A DNA stretch of 30,928 nucleotides from Flammeovirgaceae bacterium (GTDB lineage Bacteria; Bacteroidota; Bacteroidia; Cytophagales; Cyclobacteriaceae), in the NCBI GenBank assembly GCA_016709845.1, contig JADJMA010000045.1, positions 1 through 30,928 of the forward strand, in the 5' to 3' direction. This document shows positions 1 through 9,974 of this stretch, one piece after another. Both the position numbers and the translations under genes were made by a program. The notes beneath the pieces were generated by a model, which saw nothing but the letters and a program-made list of their open reading frames with translations, ran no database searches and had not been told where the DNA came from. Position 1 is the stretch's first letter. Each line of letters opens with the position of its first letter.

Positions 1-1081
1 CTTTGGATACTGTTCCTTTATTTCCAGAAATTCAAATAAACATTTCTGCTAATCAGTTTAATAAATTAAAAAGTGCTCAGGGAGTAAAACTTGAGCTCAA
101 GGATGCGCAAATGATCATCAATGAGGATACGGCCAAAGTTGATAACATTCATATCCGAGGTAACAATTCGCTCAACTTCAAACGGAAATCATTTTCTGTA
201 GATCTCGATAAGTCAGTAGTAATCCGTACCCCTCAAGGAAAAACGCATGTTAAAAAATTTCTTCTTCTTAGTCTTATCATGGATAAGAATCTATGGCATA
301 GTCGATGGGCCTTTTTGATGATGAACGAATTATCGCTCTTCCCCTGTTCAATTCATTTTGTACCGTGACCGTTAATAACGAACCGCAAGGCATCTACCTC
401 CTCGTAGAAAAACCGCATCAGGTAACTTCTCATATGAAAAGTACTTATATGGTAAGACGCGGACTCGATCATAAAATTGATACGGAATATGATGACACCA
501 ACTCAAAAGAGCAAGCTCGCCTTTATCGAAAACAATACCATGGTTTATATAATACGGCCCATCTTCATGGTGATTCCTTGCTTAGCTATTTAAATAAATC
601 AATGAATCTCCATAGCTATTTTTCCTGGATTGGGTTCAATTACTTAAGCATGAATGGAGATTATTCTGATGAATTGTTTTTATACATCAACCCATCAACC
701 GGATTATACGAGGTAATCGGTTGGGATTATGATGATCTTTTGAGAATGTCACCACATGAAGGTCAAGAGGTGAGAAAGGCTCAGCACGGTGATAAGTTGA
801 TATTCTCTCTCGAGGATTCATTTGACCGAATGATTGCCGGTGATCCCGTTATTTATTCAAGCTATCTTAAAACTTTAAAAAATGTTATAGCTACTTGCGA
901 CCCGACTTTAATTTCCACCACTTCACAACAAGTTGTTAAAGAGTTAGACCTCTTAAGTAAGAACGAAGCGCAGCGCAAAGCAACCCTTTACATCGACAAG
1001 GAAGAATTCGATATTGACAAAACGCATACCGATATTAAAGAATCAATGAATTTTTACTTACCCGAAGGCGAGCCACTCTAA
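1..1081 (+). CDS. CotH-family protein, 5'-truncated by window edge, one frameshift
   Basis: The gene begins before the window. The early part carries the CotH pattern in which a basic, conserved core (RGNNSLNFKRKSFSVDL) is followed by a 'MDKNLWHSRWAFLMMNEL' helix, and after a frame change by 'VNNEPQGIYLLVEKP', matching the YLNGEYxGVYLLxEK block of CotH proteins. A later 'GWDYDDLL' segment fits the metal/ATP-site region. CotH proteins are atypical kinases first known from Bacillus spore coats; in Bacteroidota they are usually secreted proteins of unknown target. The two frames join at the C-run 341-344, where one missing C restores ELSLFPLFNSF. The 3' end is a normal TAA. The family call is fairly secure; substrate and role are unknown. 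Confidence 0.75.
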
Positions 1082-1126
1082 AAAAACTTCCGATTGATTA
1101 ATAGTTTGAACTTAATAAATTCTGCG

Positions 1127-2621
1127 ATGATAAATAAATTCTTTCTCATTCTCCTCCTACTTTCTTGGATAGGAGCCCAAGCGCAATCTTCCAAAAAATT
1201 AAAAACATCTGTAAAACCACCAGCACTTTCATCGATCACCGAAAAAAATTTACGCGATGATTTGATTGCTCAGGCTGGCCCTCATTTCAGAGGTAGAGAT
1301 GGCGGAACCATTGATGAACTGAAGGCCGCTATGTGGACCGCCAGGCGCATGCAAGAAGAAGGCTTTGAACCCGCTGGTGATGATGGCACCTTTTTCAATT
1401 CTTTTCACTCATGCGACATCGCATTTCACCATCCAGCAGTATTCGTATTGGAGACAAAGCTTTAGCCCTTTGGGATGATGTGTTGATTACCCAAACGGCA
1501 CCAGCAGACGTGAATGCCTCCATTCTTTATATAGGGAAAGCAGGAGAAGCCGATTTAAACCAGATCGATGTAAAAGGTAAAGCCGTGGCACTGCACGTTG
1601 TGCCAGACGGCATCAACCTAAACGTTTCCTTACCAGAATGGAGGTATAGCCGTTACGTTATGAACAAATACGGTAATGATCTGATTGAACGTGGCGCAGT
1701 GGCCATTCTTTTTATTGCCGATGAATATGGAGAACACAGTTGGCCTTATGTACAAGCAAACAACATACTTGGAACGTTTGACATTGAAGGCGGAGCAAGA
1801 GCTGCCGCACCAAAAGCAGCACCACCAATTATGTGGTTGCATCCAGATGCTGGTGAGTGGATCAAAACGGAGGGGCTTGAATTACACGCCTCACTTCGCG
1901 TTGAAAGTTTTACCTATCCTTCTGTTAATATCATTGGTAAGATTCCAGGAACTGATCCTATACTTTCAAAAGAATATGTGGTGCTTAGCGGGCATACCGA
2001 TGCACACGGTATTCGTAACGTAATCAACAACGATTCTATTTATTATGGAGCCGATGATAATGCCAGTGTAAACGTGGCTATGTTTGCTACCGCCAAAGCG
2101 CTTAAGAAATCACCGGGAAAAAGATCTGCGCTGCTAATCATTCATGGTGCCGAAGAAAAAGGATTATTGGGATCGAGATATTTCACCGCACATCCTACTA
2201 TTCCACTGGCATCCATTGTTACTATACTGAATGGTGATATGATTGGCAGAAACAATCCCGACAGCGCAGCCATACTGGGTTCACAAGTGCCTCATCAAAC
2301 TTCAGCAACACTCACTAAAATGGCCTATGATGCCAATGCCGAAGGACCACAATTCAAACTGGATACGCTTTGGGATAAACCTGAACATATCGAAGGTTGG
2401 TTTTTCCGCAGCGATCATCTTCCTTACGCCAGATTAGGAATACCTTCTTTGATGTATACTACCCTGCTTCATCCTGATTATCATACTCCTCAAGATAGTC
2501 CGGAGAACATAGACTATAAAAGCTAAAGAAGATGACAGACTGGATCTATCGCACAGCTTGGAAAGTGGTGAATGCAGATCAAAGACCACCAACAAATCCT
2601 GATTTTAAGTTGGAGCGATAA
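1127..2621 (+). CDS. Secreted M28-family zinc aminopeptidase (two frameshifts)
   Basis: An N-terminal signal peptide (MINKFFLILLLLSWIGAQAQ) favours the ATG at 1127 over an upstream in-frame ATG at 1094. The body shows a PA-like insert and then the M28 metal and catalytic blocks in order: GHTDAHG (near 1990), GADDNAS (near 2050), GAEEKGLLGS (near 2145), NGDMIGR (near 2230) and HPDYHTPQDSPE (near 2470). These supply the His, Asp, Glu, Asp and His of a di-zinc exopeptidase acting on peptides in the periplasm or outside the cell. Two single-base losses interrupt it: the T-run 1391-1395 (restores TFFQFFSLMRHRIS) and the A-run 2518-2521 (restores DYKKLKKMTDWIYRTAWKVV). With both repaired the protein is about 498 residues and stops at 2619-2621, a usual length for the family. 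No operon partner is evident. Confidence 0.85.
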
Positions 2622-2666
2622 CTGTAAATTAAAAAATATCTTAGGATCACCTCTACCCTAATACAC

Positions 2667-3861
2667 ATGAATGATTGTATGCAACACAGACGTCTTCTTT
2701 TAAAACTTTTATTAGGTAGTCCGCTGCTGGGATTGGCCGGCTGTGCCACCGAAGAAAAAAAGAAAGAAGCCGCTGAAACGATTGCCAACTTATTGGATAA
2801 TCCAGCAGATGCTATTAATGTTTTTGACTTTGAAGCGATGGCAAAACAGAAACTACCACCCGCTCATTTTGGTTACCTCGCAACTGGCGTCAACGATGAT
2901 TTGACTTTGCATGCCAACCGTGAAGCATTTGCCAAAATAAAACTGCGTATGCAGCGCCTTGGTGGAATTACTGATCCTGATATGTCTGTTAAGTTGTTTG
3001 GAAGAACGTGGTCCACGCCAATTATTTTAGATCCTGTCGGCAGTCAGCGTGCGTTTCATCCAGATGGTGAAGTGGCTACTGCGCGTGCAGCCAAAAAACT
3101 TAATCATTTACAGATTCTCTCTACGGTAAGTACTACTTCCGTTGAGGAAGTTACCAAAGAACGCGGGGCTCCAATATGGTATCAGTTATATGCCATGAAT
3201 AATTGGGAGGGAAATCTTGAAATGATAAAAAGAGCGGAAGCTGCCGGTGCGGAGGCATTGGTGTTTACGGTCGATCTTACAGCAGGAGATGATAATCGTG
3301 AGACACTGAGACGGATGATCAAACTAGATGAACGGGTATGTGCAGATTGTCATAGCAAAGAAAATTATTTTTCACGCAAGCCCAATGGTCAGTTCAATCA
3401 AGGATGCAGAATTTGAACCTGCTGTCACCTGGGATTATGTAGACAAGATTCGAGCCTCCACTAAAATGAAGTTGCTGATCAAAGGATTGGAAACCGCTGA
3501 AGATGCTCAGCGTTGCCTCGATCATCAAATAGATGGAATAATCGTCTCCAACCACGGTGGACGAGCCAGTGAAACCGGCCGCGGAACATTAGAATGTCTT
3601 CCTGAGATTGTAAACGTTATTAAAGGAAGAATTCCAGTCTTGATTGACGGTGGCTTTCGAAGAGGCACTGATATTTTTAAAGCGCTGGCATTGGGAGCAG
3701 ATGCTATTTGCATCGGCCGTCCTTATATTTGGGGACTTGCCTCTTTCGGTCAGGAAGGTGTTGAAGCAGTCTTAAAGATGCTGACGGCAGAGTTTTCCAT
3801 GACTATGCGGCAAGCAGGTACGGCAAGTTTGAAAGAAATAAATGGAAACTATTTGGCATAA
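2667..3861 (+). CDS. Exported FMN-dependent alpha-hydroxy-acid oxidase/dehydrogenase (lactate-oxidase family), one frameshift
   Basis: A TIM-barrel FMN enzyme that oxidises 2-hydroxy acids such as lactate. Family blocks are visible: WYQLYAM, FTVDLTA, LLIKGLETAEDA, SNHGGRASE (active-site His and Arg), DGGFRRGTDIFKALALGA and the phosphate-binding GRPYIWGLA. The N-terminus has twin arginines (HRRLLLKLLLG, R8-R9) and a lipobox ending at Cys26 (GLAGC), so it looks like a Tat-exported lipoprotein, fitting a protein that folds around FMN before export. A CADCH sequence (residues 225-229, bases 3339-3353) lies in the variable loop and matches the heme c motif CxxCH. The frame changes at 3381-3385 (CCCAA); removing one base gives KPMVSSIKDAEF. 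Start may be 2667 or the Met codon at 2679. The family is secure; the substrate and heme are not. Confidence 0.82.
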
Positions 3862-3939
3862 TCAATTTATGATCATAAAATGATAGCAGAAGGATTCTGT
3901 TGATAAACAGATAACACTAATTATTTCCTATCTTTAAAA

Positions 3940-4072
3940 ATGGCTTCCATCCTGCCCGGTTACGAATACGATATCTTCATCTCTTATCGCCACAACGATA
4001 ACCGAAGTGGTTGGGTAACGCAGTTTGTAAAAGCTTTACAGGAAGAATTAGCAACTACTATCAAAGCACCTA
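3940..4072 (+). pseudogene. N-terminal remnant of a TIR-domain protein
   Basis: The first 44 codons read MASILPGYEYDIFISYRHND and continue in the manner of the TIR-type N-terminus found on large Bacteroidota proteins with C-terminal TPR or cyclase modules. YDIFISYRHND is the box-1 motif of TIR domains. The match stops near 4070, precisely where the stop codon of the convergent MFS gene lies; the remaining 27 codons of the open frame are antisense to that gene and mean nothing. The beta-B, catalytic-Glu and later TIR parts are absent. It is either a deletion/rearrangement scar or an assembly junction. TIR identity is inferred from the short N-terminus only. Confidence 0.6.
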
Positions 4073-5310
4073 TTTTGATTGGTGCACCTGACTTTTCACC
4101 CCACCAAACCCAACCAAAGCACGCCTCGCAAACAAGAGACTTAGTAGGGTAAGTACACCACCCATCGCCATAGGTGCACCCGGAAAATAATACGGTGCCG
4201 ATTCTCCCGTAAAGGCACTGAACAGTTGGGTCATCAACAGCGGACCGATAATAGATGTAGCGCTCAGCAAACTAGTGAGAGTAACTTGCAATTCGCCTTG
4301 AGAATTAGGTGGTACTTGTGTTGAAATTATCCCTTGTATGGCAGGCCCTGCAATTCCTCCGAGACAATACGGAATTAAAAAAACAAACATCATCCAACTT
4401 TCTGTTGCAATTGCAAAAAGAAAAAAACCAATACTATAAAGTAACAAACCTATATAAAGTGAATTCTTCTGCCCCCAGGCAGGAATAATAATTCGTATTA
4501 AACCACCTTGTACAATGGCAATTAAAAGCCCAACGGCAGCTAACGAAGCTCCAATCATAGCAGGGCCCCATTTAAATTTTTCAATTGTATAGTATGCCCA
4601 ATTGCTTTGCACGGCATGAGCGGCTATATATATAAGCACCAACGAGGCAACGAGGCCAAGCACAACCGGATACCGTTTTAAGTTTAACAAAGAGCCAATC
4701 GGATTCGCGCGTTTCCAATCAAATGATCTTCGGTTCTCTGGTTTTAATGATTCCGGTAATATGAAAAAACCATACAACCAATTGAGCAAACTAAGTGCTG
4801 CCGCTGCAAGAAAAGGAACGCGTGATCCATAAGATCCCAGCAAGCCACCAATAGCCGGACCGATAATAAAGCCAAGCCCAAACGCGGCACCAATCATTCC
4901 AAAATTTTGACCCCGTTTTTCAGGAGTGCTGACATCAGCAATGTAAGCTCCTGCCGTTGTAAAACTTGCCCCTAACGCGCCTGCAATAATGCGTCCTACA
5001 AACAACCAACTGATGGTAGGGGCAAATGCGAGAAAAATATAATCCAATCCAAAACCGAAAAGGGAGCCAAGCAAAATAGGTCTGCGTCCATAGCGATCAC
5101 TAAGTCCACCTAAAATTGGGGCAAACAAAAACTGAACGATAGCAATGCAAATAGCAGCCAACCCCCGATGCGAGCCGCCTCGCTGGTTGTTGTATGGGTC
5201 ATTTCCATAATTAAATTTGGAAGTACAGGAATGATTATTCCAAACCCGATGGTGTCAATAAGTAGTGTTACAAAAATAAAACCGATGGCGGCCTGTCTTC
5301 CGGAACTCAT
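4070..5310 (-). CDS. TetA-like MFS drug:proton antiporter (one frameshift)
   Basis: A twelve-helix major facilitator protein of the DHA1 class resembling TetA/class C tetracycline exporters. The start (MSSGRQAAIGFIFVTLLID) and the DTIGFGIIIPVLPNLI helix are typical, as are motif A in the loop 2-3 (GGLSDRYGRRPILLG) and the antiporter motif C region GFIIGPAIGGLLG. It would export a small hydrophobic compound; there is no evidence for tetracycline specifically. Two frames meet near 5143-5150, where one missing base (probably G) restores GGWLLFALAIVQFLFAP. Repaired length is about 413 residues, normal for the family. Its stop codon (4070-4072) sits at the point where the TIR remnant ends. Confidence 0.82.
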
Positions 5311-5342
5311 TTTTTGAAAAAGAATCTGAAAGATAACTGTTT

Positions 5343-5957
5343 TTAAACTTCCTTAAAGGAAATTTTATGACCCATATCTACCAACAGATTCAGTTTAGCT
5401 AAAAACCGATCACGCATTCCTAACTTTACTTCGAGTTCCAGTTTACAGTCTTCCGCATAGTTTTGGCTTAATAAGGTAAGATCATACTCTTTAATCAACC
5501 GCATAACTTCTGCATTTTCATTATGGGCGAAATGGAGTTCAACGTTTTGAGTAACATCTTGTTCAACAATTATTGCACTATTTAATGCCGCTTCCGCGGA
5601 TATTTTATAGGCTTGAATTAAACCGCCAACGCCAAGTTTGGTGCCTCCGTAATAGCGCACCACAACCACTAAAACGTTTGTCAAATTTTTTGATCGGATT
5701 TGTCCGAGTATAGGATCGCCAGCCGAGTGATTCGGTTCGCCATCATCAACCGCCCGAAATCGGGCCTTATCGGCTCCAAGTATCCAGGCAAAACAATGAT
5801 GGGTAGCGTCAAAATATTTTTTCTTTAATAAATCAACTCTTTCTTTTATTTCCGATTCGGAGCTAACCGGATAGGCAAACGCAAAAAACTTACTGCCCGA
5901 CTCCTTATACATACCCTCGGCAGGCTGGCTAATGGTTAAAAAAGAAAAGACATTCAT
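5343..5957 (-). CDS. YigZ/IMPACT family protein (UPF0029)
   Basis: A 204-residue soluble protein of the YigZ/IMPACT family. The N-terminal UPF0029 domain carries the recognisable stretch HHCFAWILG, DDGEPNHSAGDPILGQI and RYYGGTKLGVGGLIQAYK, followed by a smaller C-terminal ferredoxin-like domain (DUF1949 type). Eukaryotic IMPACT modulates Gcn2 kinase; the bacterial role is not settled, though the fold resembles the C-terminal domains of translation factors. The ATG at 5957 gives the usual full length. It lies 32 bp upstream of the MFS efflux gene on the same strand but the two functions show no link. Confidence 0.9.
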   Translation of the reverse strand: MNVFSFLTISQPAEGMYKESGSKFFAFAYPVSSESEIKERVDLLKKKYFDATHHCFAWILGADKARFRAVDDGEPNHSAGDPILGQIRSKNLTNVLVVVVRYYGGTKLGVGGLIQAYKISAEAALNSAIIVEQDVTQNVELHFAHNENAEVMRLIKEYDLTLLSQNYAEDCKLELEVKLGMRDRFLAKLNLLVDMGHKISFKEV

Positions 5958-6078
5958 GTAACGGAGAGTTGGCTTTTTGCGTCTTAAAGAAAGAAATTAG
6001 TAATCAGATAAAAAATCTTTACCCGAGAGGCAACCTTTTCGCCTCGCCCCTGTCCTTGAACCGTTAACTATCTTATTT

Positions 6079-6894
6079 ATGAAAAAATTAATAACCACTT
6101 CATTAGCCTTGATTTTTGCATTTAGCCTGGTTTGGGCGCAAAACAAGGAAACACGCAATGTCGATACCTTTACAAAGATTTCCTTTCGGACATCCGGCAA
6201 ACTTTATATTAAGCAAGGGCCCACTCAAAAAGTTGAATTGCAGGGCGATAAAGAAGTACTTTCCAAAATAGAAACCGAAGTAAGTGGCGGTCGCCTAAGC
6301 ATAGGTCGCGAGGATAAAAACTGGAGAATGTGGGATCGGGATGATGATAAAATTACCGTATACATTACCGTTAAAGATATTGAAGGCATTAGTGTAAGTG
6401 GGTCCGGGGATGCCATAAGTGAGGGTGTATTGAAAACTGGCGATCTTGATTTAAACGTAAGCGGTTCGGGCAATTTGGAAATTGAAGTTAACGCCAATGG
6501 GTCGATGGAAGCCAATGTATCCGGTTCAGGAAATATTGATGTAAAAGGAAGCTGCCGGGCGCTTGAAAGCAAAGTGAGTGGATCGGGCAATGTTAAAATT
6601 GCGGCAGCGATAAATGAACGTGCCGATGTTAACGTTTCGGGTTCTGGTAAAATAATGGCCAGTGGAACCGCGCGTGAAATTAAAGCATCCATTAGCGGCT
6701 CAGGCGAAGTGCGCGCTGCTAATTTAGAAGTAGAAAAATGTGACGTGCGTATTTCTGGTTCGGGTGATGTAGAGATAAATGTAAAGTCTGAGTTGGAAGT
6801 GAACATCTCGGGCAGTGGAAGCGTTTCCTACAAAGGCAGTCCTAGCCAGGTAAACAGTCACTCGAATGGAAGTGGCAAGGTGAGGAAAATGTGA
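6079..6894 (+). CDS. Secreted head-GIN domain protein (DUF2807) with GSG-repeat beta-solenoid
   Basis: A 271-residue protein with a signal peptide cut after MKKLITTSLALIFAFSLVWA. The remainder is the DUF2807 'putative auto-transporter adhesin, head GIN' domain: about nine turns each beginning with (V/I)SGSG followed by D, N, K, E or S and spaced roughly 16-22 residues, as expected for a right-handed beta-helix with glycine at the corners. Similar small proteins are common in Bacteroidota and are thought to be cell-surface or periplasmic; the ligand is unknown. The gene stands alone, convergent with the transporter gene downstream and separated from it by a hairpin terminator. Confidence 0.88.
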   Translation: MKKLITTSLALIFAFSLVWAQNKETRNVDTFTKISFRTSGKLYIKQGPTQKVELQGDKEVLSKIETEVSGGRLSIGREDKNWRMWDRDDDKITVYITVKDIEGISVSGSGDAISEGVLKTGDLDLNVSGSGNLEIEVNANGSMEANVSGSGNIDVKGSCRALESKVSGSGNVKIAAAINERADVNVSGSGKIMASGTAREIKASISGSGEVRAANLEVEKCDVRISGSGDVEINVKSELEVNISGSGSVSYKGSPSQVNSHSNGSGKVRKM

Positions 6895-6927
6895 TGTTAT
6901 TAGTTTCGAATTAGAGGTACGAATTTA

Positions 6928-6960
6928 AAAAAGCAGTTCAGAAATTTCTGAGCTGCTTTT
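6928..6960. terminator. Bidirectional rho-independent terminator
   Basis: An inverted repeat with arms AAAGCAGTTCAGAAA and TTTCTGAGCTGCTTT (one G-T wobble) is followed by TTTTATTT on the plus strand and has an A-run before it, giving a T-run on the minus strand. It sits between two convergent genes, the DUF2807 gene and the last gene of the alginate operon, and can end both transcripts. Confidence 0.85.
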
Positions 6961-6968
6961 ATTTATAG

Positions 6969-8213
6969 CTAAAAATATTCGAACAGTGCAATCACACCAT
7001 TGACGGATATCAAGCACGAAAAAACGAATGCCGTTATAAGGCCTGCATTAACCCACTTACTAACCGGGTAAGCCTTCATTACTTTACTATTTAAAAGAAT
7101 GAAGATGGCTACAATAACAACGGGAAGAACAAAAACATTAAATACCTGCGACAGAATCTGAACTTCAATTGGGTTAGCACCAAATACAGGAACGATTAAC
7201 GCTGCTATGCTGGCAATTCCTGTAATAATCCGAAATTGCTTTGAGTTGGAGTCCAGTTCTCCCGATTGATAATCTGCGAGCAACAAAGGGGCGATCATCA
7301 TGCACGGAAATACGGAGGAGAGTCCCGCACTCAAAGTGCCAAAGAAAAATAATGTAACGGCAAATTTTCCAGCTACAGGTTCTAACGAGCCAGCCATATC
7401 CAAAACCGTATTCACAACTTTTCCCTGATCGAATAGCGCAGCCTTGGCCACTGCCATTATGGTGGCACTGATTAGAAATACAAGAACTGCCGCCACAATA
7501 GCGTCTCTCTTTTGAATCTCAAGATCTTGGATACTCCAGCCTTTCCCTTTTATAAACAGTGGCCTGGATAGAAATGTCGCAGCTGCCATAGTGGTTCCTA
7601 CAAAAGCCGCAATCATCATTTTGCTACCCGGTACTTGTGGAATGGTTGGAATCAAGCCTTTTATAACATCTATTGGCAGAGGGTGCACAAAAAATAATGA
7701 GAACAGAAATGATCCGCCCATGAGCGTAACAAAAATCACCAATACTTTCTCAAAGAAGCTGTACTTACCAATTAACAAGAAGCCATACATAACACCAACA
7801 ACTATTATGGCGATAACGAGAACCGTTTGATATTTTGAATGCGTTAGAGCAGGGAAATAAATTGCGAGAATTTCAAAAATAATATTAGATGAAATTCCAG
7901 TAATACCAATTAATGAATTCCATTGACCAAAGGAAATTCCAACAATAATAAAGATCGCTATTATTTTACCACCCTTAATATGTTTTTTGATTGCAAACAA
8001 ACCTGTTTCACCGGATACCAACGCGTATTTTCCGTATGCGTACATTAATAGCCCCGAAAACAAACAACTCAAAAACAACACCCAGAGTAATTGCATGCCA
8101 TACGTACTTCCGGCTACAATCATAGAGGTAACACTGCCCGTGCCGATCGTGTATCCAATGGCAAATATCCCTGGGCCAAACCCGAGAATCGCTAATAGAA
8201 TTTTTTTCATCAT
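6969..8213 (-). CDS. Nramp-fold transporter lacking the metal-site motifs
   Basis: A 414-residue, roughly 11-helix membrane protein that aligns with the Nramp (SLC11) family from the first helix (LGFGPGIFAIGY) onward. In true Nramp metal transporters helix 1 has DPGN and helix 6 has the metal-ligating Met in A-x-x-M-P-H. Here helix 1 reads GYTIGTGS (residues 20-27) and helix 6 reads GTTMAAATFLSRP (about 206-218), so both metal-binding sets are gone. It is the last gene of the alginate run, 64 bp after the KDPG aldolase gene, and likely moves something other than Mn2+ or Fe2+, perhaps a sugar acid or a coupling ion; that is inference. Start is 8213 or the next Met codon at 8210. Automatic annotation would call it a divalent metal transporter. 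Confidence 0.72.
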   Translation of the reverse strand: MMKKILLAILGFGPGIFAIGYTIGTGSVTSMIVAGSTYGMQLLWVLFLSCLFSGLLMYAYGKYALVSGETGLFAIKKHIKGGKIIAIFIIVGISFGQWNSLIGITGISSNIIFEILAIYFPALTHSKYQTVLVIAIIVVGVMYGFLLIGKYSFFEKVLVIFVTLMGGSFLFSLFFVHPLPIDVIKGLIPTIPQVPGSKMMIAAFVGTTMAAATFLSRPLFIKGKGWSIQDLEIQKRDAIVAAVLVFLISATIMAVAKAALFDQGKVVNTVLDMAGSLEPVAGKFAVTLFFFGTLSAGLSSVFPCMMIAPLLLADYQSGELDSNSKQFRIITGIASIAALIVPVFGANPIEVQILSQVFNVFVLPVVIVAIFILLNSKVMKAYPVSKWVNAGLITAFVFSCLISVNGVIALFEYF

Positions 8214-8277
8214 ATAGCAATCGTATTAGGAAATGTGAAAGAGTATTAAATCAGATAGGCCTTGACATCCAGCCTAA

Positions 8278-8955
8278 TTATTTAACCACACTCTTTAAAG
8301 ATTTAATTGTGTTAATCGCAAAACGAGTTTTATTCTCTAATAAAGTATAATCACCCGTCTTTATTATTTCTTTTGAAATCAACTGTGACCCCATTCCCAC
8401 ACATCTTGCGCCAGCATCAAGCCAACTCTTCAGACTTTCTTCGGTAGGTGATACGCCTCCGGTCGGCATGATCTCCGTCCAGGGTTGCGGGCCCTTAACT
8501 GCTTTTATAAATGCAGGCCCATAGATTTCAGCCGGAAACAGTTTTACCATGGCACATCCTAACTCTTCGGCTTTGGCAATTTCAGTAAGAGTGCCACATC
8601 CGGGCGACCAAAGTGTTTTTGTGCGGTTACAAACCACAGCAATATCTTCGCGCAATACAGGCGTAATAATAAAATTGGCACCGAGCTGAATATAGTTTGA
8701 TGCCATCGCTGCATCAGTAACCGAACCAACACCAAGAGCCATACCCGGCAATTCAACCAACGCATACTTGCTTAAGTCTCTGAATATTTCAAAAGCAAAA
8801 TCACCACGGCTCGTGAATTCAAAGACCCGGGCTCCGCCATCATAGCAAGCCTTTACAACATTCTTAACAACCTGCAACTCGTTATGATAAAACAAGGGAA
8901 CAAGACCTGTATCCCACATTTTATTTATCACTTCTATTCTGCTGAATTTTGCCAT
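8278..8955 (-). CDS. eda: 2-keto-3-deoxy-6-phosphogluconate aldolase
   Basis: A 225-residue class I aldolase that splits KDPG into pyruvate and glyceraldehyde-3-phosphate, the last step of alginate monomer breakdown. The catalytic pieces are visible: Glu46 in VFEFTSRG, the Schiff-base Lys138 in MVKLFPAE, the phosphate-binding MPTGGV (residues 163-168) and GMGSQLI near 187-193. Length matches the family. It starts 7 bases after the KDG kinase stop, so the two are surely cotranscribed and probably coupled. The same enzyme can also accept KHG, but the context points to KDPG. Confidence 0.93.
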   Translation of the reverse strand: MAKFSRIEVINKMWDTGLVPLFYHNELQVVKNVVKACYDGGARVFEFTSRGDFAFEIFRDLSKYALVELPGMALGVGSVTDAAMASNYIQLGANFIITPVLREDIAVVCNRTKTLWSPGCGTLTEIAKAEELGCAMVKLFPAEIYGPAFIKAVKGPQPWTEIMPTGGVSPTEESLKSWLDAGARCVGMGSQLISKEIIKTGDYTLLENKTRFAINTIKSLKSVVK

Positions 8956-8962
8956 GGCTTTA

Positions 8963-9974
8963 TTATCGTTGAATTTTTCCGGAGTTATCGCCCTGCATTA
9001 ACTTTACTACAGCCTGCTGCGAAACCATGTTTGCATCCCCTTCAACAGAATGTTTTAATGCACATGCTGCTGTCGCGAACTGTATCGCCACTTCATCTTT
9101 ATAATGCATCAATCCGTAAATAAGACCCGCAGCAAAGGCATCACCTGTACCCACGCGATCTACAATTGGCGTAATGTCATACTCGGCACTCTCAAGCAAT
9201 TGCTTACCATTCCAAATCTTGCCTTTAATCTTGTTGTGCGAACCGCTTACCGATGTTCTGTCTTTATCAATCACCTTTTTGATTCTTCCAAATTCTTTCA
9301 TGAATTGAGTAGCCTGCTCTTTAAAATCCATTTCACTTGAATTACCTTCTGCATACTTGTCCATATCATACTGACCTGCGATAACTACATCCGTTCCATT
9401 AATCAATGAGCGCATAATTTCTCGCGGATCGTTTCCGTAGTTCCATAAACTACTGCGGGAATGAATATCACCCGAAACCGTTATGCCGAGTTTGTTAGCA
9501 GTTTTTATTGCCTGCGCGCAACACGCAGCGGCTCCTTCCGAAACAGCTGGTGTAATTCCTGTCCAATGAAACCAATCAGCACCTTTTAAAATTTTCTCCC
9601 AGTCAATCATGTCCGGTTGTATCATCGAAAACGATGAGCCTGCTCGTTGATAAACAATTTCACTGGAACGGTGGATGGCACCTTTCTCCAGAAAATATAA
9701 TCCCAAATGATGATCTCCATAAATCACATGCGAAGTATCAATCCAATGGTGTCGTAAAAAATTGAGTTGCTGCTCTTCCTAAATTGTTATCCGGAAAACG
9801 GGTAACATGACTCGCCTGCAATCCCATATAAGCGAGAGCGATAGAAACATTTGCTTCGCCCCCACCGTAGGTAATATCCATACTTTGAGTCTGCGAAAAA
9901 GTAGCCACACCGGGGGGTGATAGCCGCATCATTACTTCTCCAAACGTTACTACCTTCTTACTTAAACTTTCCAT
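8963..9974 (-). CDS. kdgK: 2-keto-3-deoxygluconate kinase, PfkB family (one frameshift)
   Basis: A PfkB/ribokinase-fold sugar kinase that phosphorylates KDG to KDPG with ATP in the cytoplasm. Seen: the start VVTFGEVMMRLSPPG, the substrate-site GGGEANVSIALA (37-48) and the anion-hole/catalytic motif DRVGTGDAFAAG with the catalytic Asp at about 278. The reading frame breaks at the A-run 9756-9761 (six A on the plus strand); removing one restores TQFLRHHWIDTSHVIYGD and gives about 336 residues, the normal size. The ATG at 9974 lies inside the end of the phosphofructokinase gene (13-base overlap), indicating translational coupling. Identity as KDG kinase rests on family features plus adjacency to eda. 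Confidence 0.88.

Noticed and set aside
6225..6806. Long minus-strand open frame (193 codons) opposite the DUF2807 gene
   Set aside because: It mirrors the GSG-repeat codons of the real plus-strand gene and yields a Ser/Pro/Leu-rich nonsense repeat with no start context.
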